Origin: Terrimonas rubra
GTDB lineage: Bacteria; Bacteroidota; Bacteroidia; Chitinophagales; Chitinophagaceae
Direction of reading: 5' to 3'
Assembly: GCF_042686025.1 (NCBI RefSeq)
Contig: NZ_JBHUOZ010000001.1
Location: 496,001 to 560,000, forward strand
DNA: 64,000 nt
Positions 34,514 to 44,253 of this stretch are shown in pieces. Under the pieces are notes generated by a model. The model saw nothing but the letters and a program-made list of their open reading frames with translations. It was not told where the DNA came from and did not search any database. Each line of letters starts with the position of its first letter. Within the stretch, counting starts at the first letter, position 1. The translations under genes were made by a program, and so were the position numbers.

Positions 34514-35632
34514 TTATTGTTTCATGAACTTTAATACTTCTTTCCGGGTACCATCTTCCAGTACTAGGTAATAGATGCCTGTTACCAGCTGGCTTACATT
34601 TACCTGGCGTTGTGTGCCGGTATGTATAAGTATCACTTTACCTTCGGTGTTCATCACTTTTACTTTAGGGCTGATCATACCGGTGGAGAAATTAAGTGTT
34701 TCCTGCACGGGGTTAGGGAATATGAATGATCTGGCTTTACCGGAGAACTGTACCGTTTGAATGCCTGAATAAGTGTACACACCGTCCAGATCCTCCTGTT
34801 TTAAACGGTAATAGTTATTACCGGCTACAGGTGCATTATCAGTAAAGCTATATGTTTTATCACCAGCAATACCTGTTTGCGCTGCTACAAAACCAATATT
34901 ATTCCAGTTCTGGCCATTGTTAGAGCGTTCAATGGAAAAGCCTTTGTTATTTGTTTCGCTGCTGGTAGTCCAGGCCAGTTTTACCGATTCCTGCTGCGCT
35001 GTTGCTGTAAAGTTTTGCAGGGTTACGGGTAAGGTAGTAGATACGGTTAAAGAAAGATTGTCAAAATAAGCATCCAAGGCGTTACCGTTACGGGCAATAC
35101 CAATTAAGCGGATGCGGATGGTACGGGTTCCCACCGGTGCGGTACGGGTATTAGCATACTGGGTCCAAACGGATACCACACTTCTTACGCCGGTATCATA
35201 AGAATCGAGAACTGTACCTCCCGCCGAACGGAATTCCACTATCATTCTTGTTTCGTCAACCGGGCTCTGGTTGTAGGACTGCATATAACCCGAAAAGTTA
35301 ACGGTGAGTGCATTGGCATCAATGGGGGTTATCCGGCTGCTCATATTAATATCCTGGTATAATTCGTAACTGTTGCCGATAGTACCACCGCAACCAGTCT
35401 GAAAAAAGTATGAACCATGTTGTGCATTAGGGTAACCGCTTTGGCCCTGTACCATTCTCCACTGGGTGCCACCGGCACAGGCCGAAATAGCATTTGCCAC
35501 TACCCAGGGGCTGGCGATAGCCGACTCAGCGCTTGGATTTACGATTAAATTTTGAGCGCCTGCCTGTAAACTAACTGCCGATAAAAGAACTAAACCGATT
35601 GTTTTTCGTAACTGAGTAACTTTCAAATTCAT
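34514..35632 (-). CDS. Secreted protein with jelly-roll domain and T9SS sorting tail
   Basis: A 372-aa protein. After a signal peptide (cut near SLQAGAQ, residue 26), residues about 28-200 look like a carbohydrate-binding-type jelly roll (NLIVNPSAESA, YELYQDINMSS, ALTVNFSGYMQS, LDAYFDNLSLTV). A FnIII-like module follows (LPVTLQNFTATAQQESVKL, WTTSSETNNKGFSIERS), and the last 80 residues are a type A T9SS sorting domain (FIFPNPVQETLNF ... GIYYLVLEDGTRKEVLKFMK). It is therefore exported across the outer membrane and may bind glycans or simply decorate the surface. A TAAATTTG -7 box lies 19 nt upstream. Ligand unknown. Confidence 0.82.
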   Translation of the reverse strand: MNLKVTQLRKTIGLVLLSAVSLQAGAQNLIVNPSAESAIASPWVVANAISACAGGTQWRMVQGQSGYPNAQHGSYFFQTGCGGTIGNSYELYQDINMSSRITPIDANALTVNFSGYMQSYNQSPVDETRMIVEFRSAGGTVLDSYDTGVRSVVSVWTQYANTRTAPVGTRTIRIRLIGIARNGNALDAYFDNLSLTVSTTLPVTLQNFTATAQQESVKLAWTTSSETNNKGFSIERSNNGQNWNNIGFVAAQTGIAGDKTYSFTDNAPVAGNNYYRLKQEDLDGVYTYSGIQTVQFSGKARSFIFPNPVQETLNFSTGMISPKVKVMNTEGKVILIHTGTQRQVNVSQLVTGIYYLVLEDGTRKEVLKFMKQ

Positions 35633-35650
35633 TATATATTAAATTTTTTG

Positions 35651-35658
35651 CAAATTTA
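35651..35658 (-). promoter_or_regulatory. -7 element TAAATTTG for T9SS-sorted protein
   Basis: A perfect TAnnTTTG box on the minus strand, 18 nt before the start codon; no clear -33 partner. Confidence 0.45.
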
Positions 35659-35788
35659 ATTCAATCAAATTTGAATACTTTTTCTAAAAGGAATTTTTAC
35701 TAACAAAAAGAGGAAAAAATGCACGTAGAAACACAATTGTGCTATAAAGGGGTAAGAATTATATACATAATAATAAAACAATATATTA

Positions 35789-37264
35789 TTACCACTTTTC
35801 TGTTGCCGTTTTATATAAAGCAAAATTGGCTACCTGGTTGGCCGTTTCCAGCGGGATATATGGAATAGTTACTGAACCTCCTGCAGTTCCCAGTTTAACC
35901 GAAGCCAGGCCGGCTTTACGCTGGTAGAGGCTTTGCTGTACCGTTACCGTCTGGATTTTATGCCATAACAATAACAGGTCCTCACTACCATAACTGCCTT
36001 TTTGGATATGTATCACCTCTTCATTAAAACGCATGCGGAATTTTTGCTGAAACAAGTAAATACTGCCGGCATTATACACCACCACCAATAAACCCCAGTA
36101 AAAGAACGGGTAAAACCAGGCAATGCCCAGCACCACTGCCAGCAAAGGCAACAGTACCAGGATATACATCCTCGATATATAACTTTTATGAACCCGTATA
36201 GCAGGGCCATCGGCTGAAAGTAAAGGATGATAGTTTGCCAGCAGCTGTGGTAAAAACTCCAGCCGGGTTAAGGGGATCAAAACCTTTTGTGCTTCTTTTA
36301 ACTGCAGCTGGCCAATATTATGGAACTGCAGTACATATAGTTTTGTTTTGGTACGCAGCCAGTTGGCCCGCCAGCTGATGTATTGTATTTTGGAAAAAGG
36401 CACCAGCACTTCTTTGGTATTAATTAAACCCGTGCGTATCTGGAACCGGTTACCCACGGCCGCAATATTAAAGTTGGCATATTTTAGTACAATACGGAAA
36501 AACGAAATAATAACCGATAAAGCCAGTACCAGTAATACCACTAAAAATACACCCAATGCCGATTGGTATACCATATAGCCCGATACCAGGTCCATGCTTT
36601 TATTGTAATAATCATCCGATGCGCTTTTAATATTCTGTAATAAAGAGTAGCCGAATGTGAGTGTAATAAGAAAGGTTTCAATATGGTTGGCCGTTAGCCC
36701 CAGCCTGATCAATGACAAAGGATCAAGGTCGTATAATCGGTAGCTTTTTACCGGTTCAGGTATTACCTTTTCTGCTGCCGTTACAACAGGCTGCTCAGGG
36801 TTGTTTTTTTGCAGGAAGATATACTCTTTTAACGCATTGGCCTGTTGCAGGGTAAGGGTTATTTTCACTTCTTCGCTGCTGGTACCCGGTGAATCAAAAG
36901 TAACTTCGGCCAGGTTGGTTAAACGGTGTAACCATTGCTGTTGCACGTTTACAGCCTGTACCCGCTCCAGCGGTAATACCACCTGTTTACGGGTAAAAAT
37001 GCCTTTTTGTACCACCAGTTGTTTCAACTCATTGATATAAAAACGGAAAAACCGATAACTGATCACGGCCACTACCAGCGCCAGTACAGGAATAAAAACG
37101 GCCGTGTATTCCCATACATTGCCCTGTTTTTTACTATCCTTGAATAAGATGGTGAGTAAAAAAGGAATGAAGATCTTGATAGCGGTCAGCAGTGTTTTAT
37201 AAAACACGTAGATCAGCGCCTTGCCGGGCTGGCGTTGCGGCTGGTCCCAGTTAAATGTTGTCAT
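35789..37264 (-). CDS. Membrane protein with bacterial PH domains (YdbT-like)
   Basis: A 491-aa protein with repeated bPH2 (DUF304) units, each following a pair of membrane helices: IKIFIPFLLTILF and VFIPVLALVVAVISYRFF, then FYINELKQLVVQKGIFTRKQ and VVLPLERVQAVNVQQQWLHR; a second unit has VLVPFSKIQYISWRANWL; a third has LLWHKIQTVTVQQSLYQRKAG and GSVTIPYIPLETA. This is the YdbT layout. The start overlaps the end of the upstream smaller PH protein by 14 bp, so translation is coupled. In Bacillus relatives the YdbS/YdbT pair has been linked to resistance to membrane-active peptides; whether that holds here is unknown. Confidence 0.85.
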   Translation of the reverse strand: MTTFNWDQPQRQPGKALIYVFYKTLLTAIKIFIPFLLTILFKDSKKQGNVWEYTAVFIPVLALVVAVISYRFFRFYINELKQLVVQKGIFTRKQVVLPLERVQAVNVQQQWLHRLTNLAEVTFDSPGTSSEEVKITLTLQQANALKEYIFLQKNNPEQPVVTAAEKVIPEPVKSYRLYDLDPLSLIRLGLTANHIETFLITLTFGYSLLQNIKSASDDYYNKSMDLVSGYMVYQSALGVFLVVLLVLALSVIISFFRIVLKYANFNIAAVGNRFQIRTGLINTKEVLVPFSKIQYISWRANWLRTKTKLYVLQFHNIGQLQLKEAQKVLIPLTRLEFLPQLLANYHPLLSADGPAIRVHKSYISRMYILVLLPLLAVVLGIAWFYPFFYWGLLVVVYNAGSIYLFQQKFRMRFNEEVIHIQKGSYGSEDLLLLWHKIQTVTVQQSLYQRKAGLASVKLGTAGGSVTIPYIPLETANQVANFALYKTATEKW

Positions 37265-37775
37265 CCTGCCCTGCGTTTTTGATGATCATTTCCTTTAACA
37301 GGGTGGCCTGTTCTGCGGTAAGTCCTTTTATGGCTATATCGGCGCCGCTACTACCGGCCGTAAATACTTCCAGGGTAGCTAAGCCATATTTACGTTCAAA
37401 AATGCCGGCGTTTACGCTGCAATGCTGGATCCGGCTAAAGGGGCAGAATTCTTTTTTTCTGATCAGCCAGCCCTGCTGGTAAACAATATCATGTTCTCTT
37501 ACAGCAAAGGCGCGGAAACGGAAGCTGAGCAGTTGGGCAATTTTATGTATTACAGCCAGCAGCAATAAACTGCCACTGACAATAATAATGGCAGTAACGC
37601 TTAGTTTTACTTTAGGCAAAAAAAGAAAGCCGGTAAATAAAGCGGCTATAATTATCCATAAAACAGACCAGTTCCACCACTGTACGGCTTTAAATTTTGG
37701 CGATACAGGCTGAAGTTCCAGCTCCTCCTGCCGGGGCAATGTATTAACATCGATACTGAGATTTGAAAATGGCAT
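37251..37775 (-). CDS. Small bacterial PH-domain membrane protein (YdbS-like)
   Basis: A 174-aa partner of the YdbT-like gene: two membrane helices (about residues 35-80) and one bPH2 domain (VREHDIVYQQGWLIRKKEF, FSRIQHCSVNAGIFERKYGL, LEVFTAGSSGADIAIKGL). It is the first gene of the pair and its 3' end overlaps the next start by 14 bp. The usual YdbS-YdbT organisation, length and order are all preserved. Probably both sit in the cytoplasmic membrane and form a complex. Confidence 0.85.
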   Translation of the reverse strand: MPFSNLSIDVNTLPRQEELELQPVSPKFKAVQWWNWSVLWIIIAALFTGFLFLPKVKLSVTAIIIVSGSLLLLAVIHKIAQLLSFRFRAFAVREHDIVYQQGWLIRKKEFCPFSRIQHCSVNAGIFERKYGLATLEVFTAGSSGADIAIKGLTAEQATLLKEMIIKNAGQDDNI

Positions 37776-37882
37776 ATGCTAAAATACTAATTAATCATGT
37801 TTGTAAATGTTTATACTGGTGCAACGGTTATTGGTGAATATTTGCGGTTGGGTGGTGGTATAGATTAGCTTAAATAAACATT

Positions 37883-37950
37883 CGACCCCTCCGGGGTCGT
37901 GGTTGCTTTTTTATTCATAAGCTATAAATATGGTATCCCGATGGGATACC
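37883..37950 (+). repeat. Double-hairpin element, copy B
   Basis: CGACCCC-tcc-GGGGTCG (37883-37899), 32 nt, then GGTATCCC-gat-GGGATACC (37932-37950), with GCTATAAATAT directly before the second hairpin. The second stem differs from copies A and C on both arms, so pairing is kept by compensatory changes. Confidence 0.8.
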
Positions 37951-37962
37951 TGATAAGCTTGC

Positions 37963-38157
37963 TGTCACATCGACGAAGGAGAGGTATCCTTCAACAGCAT
38001 AGCGTATTCATTAGGATGAGATGCCTCCTGCGTCGCATGACGTTACTGGGCGAACGAAGGAAAGGTCTCCTGGCAAGAAAGTTTAGTATCACAAAGGTTC
38101 ACAAAGGGTTTGCACGGAGTGACACAAAGTAGTCACGCCTCCTGCGTCGGCATGACG
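37963..38157. repeat. 80-bp palindromic element plus a degraded second copy
   Basis: A full copy (37963-38042) starts TGTCACATCGACGAAGGAG and ends CTCCTGCGTCGCATGACG. A second copy (about 38050-38157) is split by a CACAAAGG-type phrase and keeps the end CCTCCTGCGTCGGCATGACG. The order after the double hairpin is the same as at the other two loci. A GCTTTCAGCTTTTAGC phrase (38181-38206) follows. Confidence 0.75.
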
Positions 38158-38217
38158 TAATCCCGCAAACACCTTTCACCGCTTTCAGCTTTTAGCTTTT
38201 TGCTTTACCCTTACCCC

Positions 38218-41200
38218 TTAAACTTTATGATGCGATGCTTCACTGATCTTTACCCGACCATCTTCCCTTATAATTTTACCATCTTTTTCTGCCATATCAA
38301 TGGCATAGCGCAACAAACTGTCTATTTGCTTGCCCACTTTGCTAAAACCAAAACTGCGACAGAGATACCGTACCAGTTCTTCCTCATCAATGCTGAGATT
38401 GTAAGCCACTACTTCTTCCAGCGCTACGATGATCTCTTCGGGAGCAATATCTTCTATGTTACGTTTTTCCGTTTCATTACTGCGATAATGATCCATCTCG
38501 GCCACAGGTGCAGTCCAGTAAAAAGGTTGATGGTGCCGGGTTGTTGTAAGGTCCATTTCGGTAATGATCTCCTGCAGGTAGGCTTCCAGTTTTGTTCCTA
38601 CACGACTGATATTCCATGCCTGTAATATTTTCCTGTACAACCAGTTTTTACTGATCGGCGCTTCCATGGCTACCAGCATTTGTACCTGCTGCACGAGGCG
38701 TTGCCGGTACTGCGCTTCATAGATAGCATCGTTACCGGCACCAGGTATTTTACTGAGCGTATGGGCCAGGTAAGGTTTTTGTTTTTTTACAGGCACCAGG
38801 GGTACTGCTTCGGTTACTGCCGTAAAAGCCGGGAACCCGGCACTATCCTCTTCTGCCGGTTCCTGTATCCCGGTCCCTGTAACTAGTGCTGGTTGCTGTA
38901 CCAACTGTTGCACTTTGCTCACTATGCCGTCAACGATCTTATCGCTGTTTTCATACCAGTCCATGGTCCAGATACGGTGCAGGTTCCAGCCCAATGCTTT
39001 TAATACCCCGGGCATAACCATTTCCCGGTCGTTGGCCGTACGGGCATTGTAGTAGTAAGGCCCATCAATTAAAATACCCAGTATATATTGCTTTTCTTTC
39101 TGCGGATGTACCACCCCTATATCGATCTTAAAGCCGGAAGTGCCGATATCGCATTGTACCTGCAAACCCTGTTCCTGCAAACGCTGACCAATAGCCTGTG
39201 ACAGCTGGTGATTATCTATCTGAACATCCTGTGCCGGTAAAGCCAGGTGACCGTTTTGGGCAAATTGTAAAAATGCTTTTAACCCTGCAACACCTTCGGC
39301 TGCTGTACGGTTCAGGTCTATCTGGTCTGCAACCAGTGTGGCAAACACATGCATTTCATACCTTGCACGGGTCACTGCTACATTTAAACGGCGCCAGCCA
39401 CCATTGCGGTTAAGCGGACCAAAGTTCATGGTCATTTTACCTTCCTGGTCCGGGGCATAGCCCACAGAGAAAAGAATATTATCCCTTTCATCACCTTGCA
39501 CATTTTCCAGGTTTTTAATAAAGAGTGGTTCCGTAGCTTCATTAGCCCATTGTTCCAGTTGTGCATCCTTACTATACAGGGCCAGTAATTTATCTTCTAC
39601 CAGGTTTTGCTGGGTTTGGCTGAAAGTTACCACACCCAAACTATAGACCCGTTTTGCCGGATCGCTGTAATGCGCCCTTATATATTGTACAATAGCATCG
39701 GCTTCAAAACTATTGGTGCGGGTTTTTCCTTTATCATAATGCCCGGGTACATGATGGTACTGCACTTTACGGTTCAGGTCATCGGCCGAAGGGAAGGTAA
39801 GTAATTTGTTTTCGTAGTAGCTGGCATTACTGAAGGCAATTAAACTTTCGTGTTTACTGCGATAATGCCGCAGCAGGTATTTAGAGGGAATAGAGAGTGA
39901 TAAACAATCGTCCAGTATACTTTCCAGGTCTTCTATCTCCGCATCTTCTTCGTCTGTTTTATTGGTGCTGAAGAAGGAAGTAGGCGGCATCTGTTTGGGG
40001 TCGCCCACGATCACAGCCTGTTTAGCACGCGCCAGGGCACTTACCGCTTCACAGGTGGGTAACTGGGAGGCTTCGTCAAAAATAACCAGGTCAAAATGAT
40101 CGGTATTCACATCAAAGTATTGTGCTACTGATATAGGACTCATGAGCATACAGGGCGCCAGCCTGGGTAATAAGGTGGGTAACTGGTCAAACAAACGGCG
40201 GATGCTCATTCCCCGGCCACGGTTACGTATGGCCCTTTGTAAAATACCGGGTTCTGAACTCTGCATGGCATCAACGGTTGTATTAGGCAATTGTGCCGCC
40301 AGTTTCATACGCAGGGTCTGAATGGTGAGTTGCTGGAACTCTTTGGCTATTTTTTTATACTGTTCAATTTTACTTTCAAAAAGGCCGGCATTGAAGAGAC
40401 TTAGCGATTCATGTGCTTCTATCACATACTGCGCTGTAGCTGTGTGCACACTGTAATGGTAACAGTCAGTAATAGCTGCAGCTGTGCATTCTCCCGTTTC
40501 AAACGCATGGATCAGCCAGTCCAGTTGTAAAGCTTTACCTGCATTTGTTTGCTGCACATAATTCATCCAGTCCTTTAAGCGGGGTAAGTGCTGTTGCAGT
40601 TGTTCCAGGAATTTTTCTGTATCAGGCAGCCAGTTTTCACCTGCAGGTATCGTTGCGCCTGTTAATACCTGGTATTGTTGCAGTACCTGGCCGGTATGCA
40701 GGGCTTTATCCAGCAACGCTTGCCATAAAGCGGGTTGCAAGCCTTTCACATCACCGGTGTAAAACAACTGTTGTTGTTGAAGTTCGTTTATCCATTGTTG
40801 CAGTGCCGGACGGCCAAAAGGTAACATCATGGCGGCAATGCGCTGCACCATGGTGGCTTTCAGGTCAATATCCGTTATATCCGTCTGCTCTTCCTTATAT
40901 AAATTTTTTAATGCCCTTTGTACGGTAGTATACCGGTCCTGTTGCAGCGTGGCCTGCTCCTCCCGCAGTTGCCGGTACAGGCTAAAGAACTGTAAGACTG
41001 CCGCATCATTGTTCACCGGCGTATGTTTATACAGGGAAAGTTGTTTTTTTATACTGCGTTTGTTCCACCATTTGGGTAAAAACCAGGATTGTTCTGCCTG
41101 TTTCCATTGCCTGTCGAGTGTAGTGATATCTGCAGATAAAATATCGCGGCTATAATCAGCGGTTATATTTTTAAATGCCTGCAGGTAATTTTTAAAATGA

Positions 41201-44046
41201 CGGTGCCAGTCTTCATAAACTTCATAATTATCCTTATCTGCTAAATATTGTACCAGGGTGAGTGGCATATCCGGCAGGTTTTTAAAAGCCTGTACCATGG
41301 CCACAAATTGTTCCTGGCTTGTTTTCGTTTGCAATGCAAAAGGAAAATGTATCGCTGCTGCCAACGCCATAACCGCTTGCTGGTAACCGGGCAGTGCTAT
41401 TAATAACTGTTGTACCTGTGCCCCGATTGTTTCCTGCAGGGTAGCCGTATATTGTTTTACCTGCAGGAAGGCCAGCGGGTTTTCCTTTGGATGAATGACC
41501 AGGCCGGCAATGGATTGATATACCGGCACCCAGTCTTCCCACTGTTGCCACAGTTGTTTATCCAATGCTTTTATGACATGTGTAGGTATAGGTTGCGGTT
41601 TAACAGCCAGCGACCTGTATTGTTCCAAAGCCGTAATACTGTCATAAAGACTCCGTCCCCAGTGTTGTTGCCGGTGCAGCAGATTTACATAATCGCTGAT
41701 CTGTTTTTTGGCAGCATCCAGCCGCCGGGCTTCCTGTTCAAAGTCAACCGTACTGGTAAGTTTGGCTGTTTCCAGGGTTTTTGCCAGTTGTGCCAGCACA
41801 TCCGATTTTTTGGATTTATTGGAATGCAGTTCCAGGGCAAAAGGCGCCAGTCCTATTTGTTCCAGCCGTTTATGCACTACATCCAGGGCCGCTTTTTTAG
41901 CCGCAACAAATAATACCTTTTTACCCCGGTATAAGGCATCGGCGATCATATTGGTGATGGTCTGCGATTTACCGGTACCCGGAGGGCCATGTAAAATATA
42001 GCTCCGGCCTGTTTGTGCAGTGAGTACCGCCTCCATCTGTGATACATCGGTAGCGATAGGTAGGGTCAGCGAAGCAGCGCCGATGGCATCAAAATCAGTA
42101 TGGGCCATTGTTTCATCGCCCACATCAAAAACCGGCTTACCCGCTACCAGGCTCCGCACCATATCACTTTCCAGTAATGCATCCTGGTGATCCACCAGGT
42201 CCTTCCACAGTATAAGTTTATTAAAAGAAAAATTGCCTAATACAAGTTGTTCCTCTACATCCCAGCCTTTTAACTGCATCACCGCCCGGCGTAACATGCC
42301 CATTACCTTGGCCACATCCACACCTTTTTCATCATAAGGTAATTGTTCCAGTCCGCCCAGGTTTAACTGGTATTCCTGCCGCAGGAACTCCAGTAAAGTA
42401 ATATTGATCATCACTTCCTCTTCCCGGCTTTTCAACGTAAAGCGACTGTTCACCGAACGGCGGTTCAACTCCACCGGCACCAGTAAAACCGGCGCAAACC
42501 GGGGCTGATCGGGTGTCTTAATATCGTACCATTTTAACAGCCCTACTGCCAGGAACAAGGTACTGGAACCATTTTCTTCAATAGCCTGTTTGGCACTACG
42601 GTGCATATAGGTCAATATTGTATCCAGGTCCTGCGGATGATAATGTGTGAGCAGGCAGTTCGCTTTCAGTTCTTCGTTGGCCAGCTGGTATAAAGGTGAT
42701 GAATGATGCAAAGGCTGGGTGAACAGGTTATACTTTCTTAACAGTTCTGCTGCGGGGTTGGGTATGATCGTAAAAGTCTTCCCTTCACTGAGTGTATCTT
42801 CCAGGTGACTGATATCAATATCGGCCAACTGTAACATATTACGGGTCATGCGCAGGTTGAGCAGGTTATTCCGCAATGAGAGATCGAGTAGTTTACGCTC
42901 CCATAATTTCTGTTTGGTGAGGGTTTGTTTGTGTTGTAATAACTCATCGGTATACACGGTGCCGATATTAAAATCCGTTTCCGGCAATATATGCGTTTCC
43001 TTACCCAGTATATCTTCGGTTGACAGGCCGGCTGTATTATCCGTTAATAATGGCAGGGGGCGGATGCGGGCTGTGCGGGCTCTTTTAATATCTACCGACA
43101 ACAGGAAATTTTCACTTTCCACCAGTTGTGCTTCGCCACTGTATAGGGCCTGTGTAAAAGATGTCTTATTGCCTTTGCAGACACTGGTGGCTTCTATTGC
43201 CGCCATTTCATGAATGCCCTTGCTCAGGCGTTTGGTAATGGCGGTTTTATCATCGTTCACTGTTTCGGTAAATTTATCGTTGTGTAACCAGCAGCCTACA
43301 AAAGCATGACCCTGCACAATAATTAAAACAGGGTTCAGGTCCACCGCTTCCAGGCAGGCCGCAAACAATAAACTAAGGTCAATACAGTTGGCAAATTTTT
43401 CCTTGCGGATAGTATCCAGCAGTCTTAACCGCTGCCCGGTTTCTTCATAACCCGGTGCCAGGGCACTGTATACGATCTCTTCGCTTTGAATGGCGGAGTA
43501 AATAGCCGACATTAATTGTAATACCCTTTCCGGGCTGTTACTTTGATAGCCTTCAAAAGCCGTTTGCAGGTTTTGTTTTAATAAAATATCGACCGCTTTA
43601 TTTTTGATGGCGTATACATAAGAGTGATTAGGTGTCACATAGGCCGCGATCAGCTCGGGCAATACCTGGAAGCCGCCAAAGTATTCCAGCGGATGCACAG
43701 CAATAGTAATATCTTCTGCAGCCAGTTTTGTTTCGTTTTGCCATACAGTTATAGAGATCATCGCTTTTTCCGTTTCGGATAAACGGCTTAAAAAATCGCG
43801 GTTCACTTTTAATTGTTCCAAAGGGATTTTGATATCCTTACCCGCAGGGATGCCGGCTATATCGTAAGTAAAACTTTCTATACAGGGGATATTGGCCGCA
43901 ATACGCAACTGCAGGTTTCCCAACAATTGATTGCTAGTATTTTCCAGCGTGAGTTCACGTATTAACGGAATATTATTAAGATATAGGGAGATATTTAAAA
44001 ATGGGAAGACCTGTTTATGGATAACTAACGCGGCACCGGGCATCAT
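38218..44046 (-). CDS. Giant DUF4011-helicase-Vsr-DUF3320 protein (Hhe-like defence protein)
   Basis: A 1942-aa protein. Order: beta-rich N-terminal domain (1-130); a transglutaminase-like stretch with C221 (NCIDLSLLFAACLEA) and H247 (GHAFVGCWL); DUF4011 start at about 380-405 (LWERKLLDLSLRNNLLNLR); SF1 helicase with Walker A GPPGTGKS at 685-692, a long helical insert (about 760-1260), Walker B VIFDEASQ at 1319-1326 (D1322, E1323), GDPKQMPP at 1346-1353, ENVQGDERD at 1512-1520 and VAVTRAR at 1554-1560; a Vsr/MTES_1575-type nuclease (about 1610-1715, with FKIDIGVVHP, GILIDGP and NDREMVMPGVLKALGWNLHRIWTMDW broken at intervals); and DUF3320 (about 1765-1815). This architecture is reported as anti-phage (Hhe, from memory). 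All ATPase motifs look intact. It is monocistronic. Confidence 0.88.
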   Translation of the reverse strand: MMPGAALVIHKQVFPFLNISLYLNNIPLIRELTLENTSNQLLGNLQLRIAANIPCIESFTYDIAGIPAGKDIKIPLEQLKVNRDFLSRLSETEKAMISITVWQNETKLAAEDITIAVHPLEYFGGFQVLPELIAAYVTPNHSYVYAIKNKAVDILLKQNLQTAFEGYQSNSPERVLQLMSAIYSAIQSEEIVYSALAPGYEETGQRLRLLDTIRKEKFANCIDLSLLFAACLEAVDLNPVLIIVQGHAFVGCWLHNDKFTETVNDDKTAITKRLSKGIHEMAAIEATSVCKGNKTSFTQALYSGEAQLVESENFLLSVDIKRARTARIRPLPLLTDNTAGLSTEDILGKETHILPETDFNIGTVYTDELLQHKQTLTKQKLWERKLLDLSLRNNLLNLRMTRNMLQLADIDISHLEDTLSEGKTFTIIPNPAAELLRKYNLFTQPLHHSSPLYQLANEELKANCLLTHYHPQDLDTILTYMHRSAKQAIEENGSSTLFLAVGLLKWYDIKTPDQPRFAPVLLVPVELNRRSVNSRFTLKSREEEVMINITLLEFLRQEYQLNLGGLEQLPYDEKGVDVAKVMGMLRRAVMQLKGWDVEEQLVLGNFSFNKLILWKDLVDHQDALLESDMVRSLVAGKPVFDVGDETMAHTDFDAIGAASLTLPIATDVSQMEAVLTAQTGRSYILHGPPGTGKSQTITNMIADALYRGKKVLFVAAKKAALDVVHKRLEQIGLAPFALELHSNKSKKSDVLAQLAKTLETAKLTSTVDFEQEARRLDAAKKQISDYVNLLHRQQHWGRSLYDSITALEQYRSLAVKPQPIPTHVIKALDKQLWQQWEDWVPVYQSIAGLVIHPKENPLAFLQVKQYTATLQETIGAQVQQLLIALPGYQQAVMALAAAIHFPFALQTKTSQEQFVAMVQAFKNLPDMPLTLVQYLADKDNYEVYEDWHRHFKNYLQAFKNITADYSRDILSADITTLDRQWKQAEQSWFLPKWWNKRSIKKQLSLYKHTPVNNDAAVLQFFSLYRQLREEQATLQQDRYTTVQRALKNLYKEEQTDITDIDLKATMVQRIAAMMLPFGRPALQQWINELQQQQLFYTGDVKGLQPALWQALLDKALHTGQVLQQYQVLTGATIPAGENWLPDTEKFLEQLQQHLPRLKDWMNYVQQTNAGKALQLDWLIHAFETGECTAAAITDCYHYSVHTATAQYVIEAHESLSLFNAGLFESKIEQYKKIAKEFQQLTIQTLRMKLAAQLPNTTVDAMQSSEPGILQRAIRNRGRGMSIRRLFDQLPTLLPRLAPCMLMSPISVAQYFDVNTDHFDLVIFDEASQLPTCEAVSALARAKQAVIVGDPKQMPPTSFFSTNKTDEEDAEIEDLESILDDCLSLSIPSKYLLRHYRSKHESLIAFSNASYYENKLLTFPSADDLNRKVQYHHVPGHYDKGKTRTNSFEADAIVQYIRAHYSDPAKRVYSLGVVTFSQTQQNLVEDKLLALYSKDAQLEQWANEATEPLFIKNLENVQGDERDNILFSVGYAPDQEGKMTMNFGPLNRNGGWRRLNVAVTRARYEMHVFATLVADQIDLNRTAAEGVAGLKAFLQFAQNGHLALPAQDVQIDNHQLSQAIGQRLQEQGLQVQCDIGTSGFKIDIGVVHPQKEKQYILGILIDGPYYYNARTANDREMVMPGVLKALGWNLHRIWTMDWYENSDKIVDGIVSKVQQLVQQPALVTGTGIQEPAEEDSAGFPAFTAVTEAVPLVPVKKQKPYLAHTLSKIPGAGNDAIYEAQYRQRLVQQVQMLVAMEAPISKNWLYRKILQAWNISRVGTKLEAYLQEIITEMDLTTTRHHQPFYWTAPVAEMDHYRSNETEKRNIEDIAPEEIIVALEEVVAYNLSIDEEELVRYLCRSFGFSKVGKQIDSLLRYAIDMAEKDGKIIREDGRVKISEASHHKV

Positions 44047-44253
44047 AACATCAGTGATTAAAATGTTTAAATGTACAATAAAAATGGATGTCCTGCCCCT
44101 GGTGGAAAATGTTTAACATCCCTGGTTTTTAAACAGTATCCCGGATATGCCTGACCAATAAAACCGGTATTTAAACTTATGTATATTTGATTACTATGGC
44201 TTTAGCCGTTTACCGGAGCCAGGCAAACTAAACACCTGATTAAAATAACAGAA

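Noticed and set aside
37899..38132. 77-aa frame in the 38-kb repeat cluster
   Set aside because: Made only of repeat-element translation.
41282..42001. Several 90-170 aa frames opposite the DUF4011 helicase
   Set aside because: Overprints of a long gene with complete helicase motifs.
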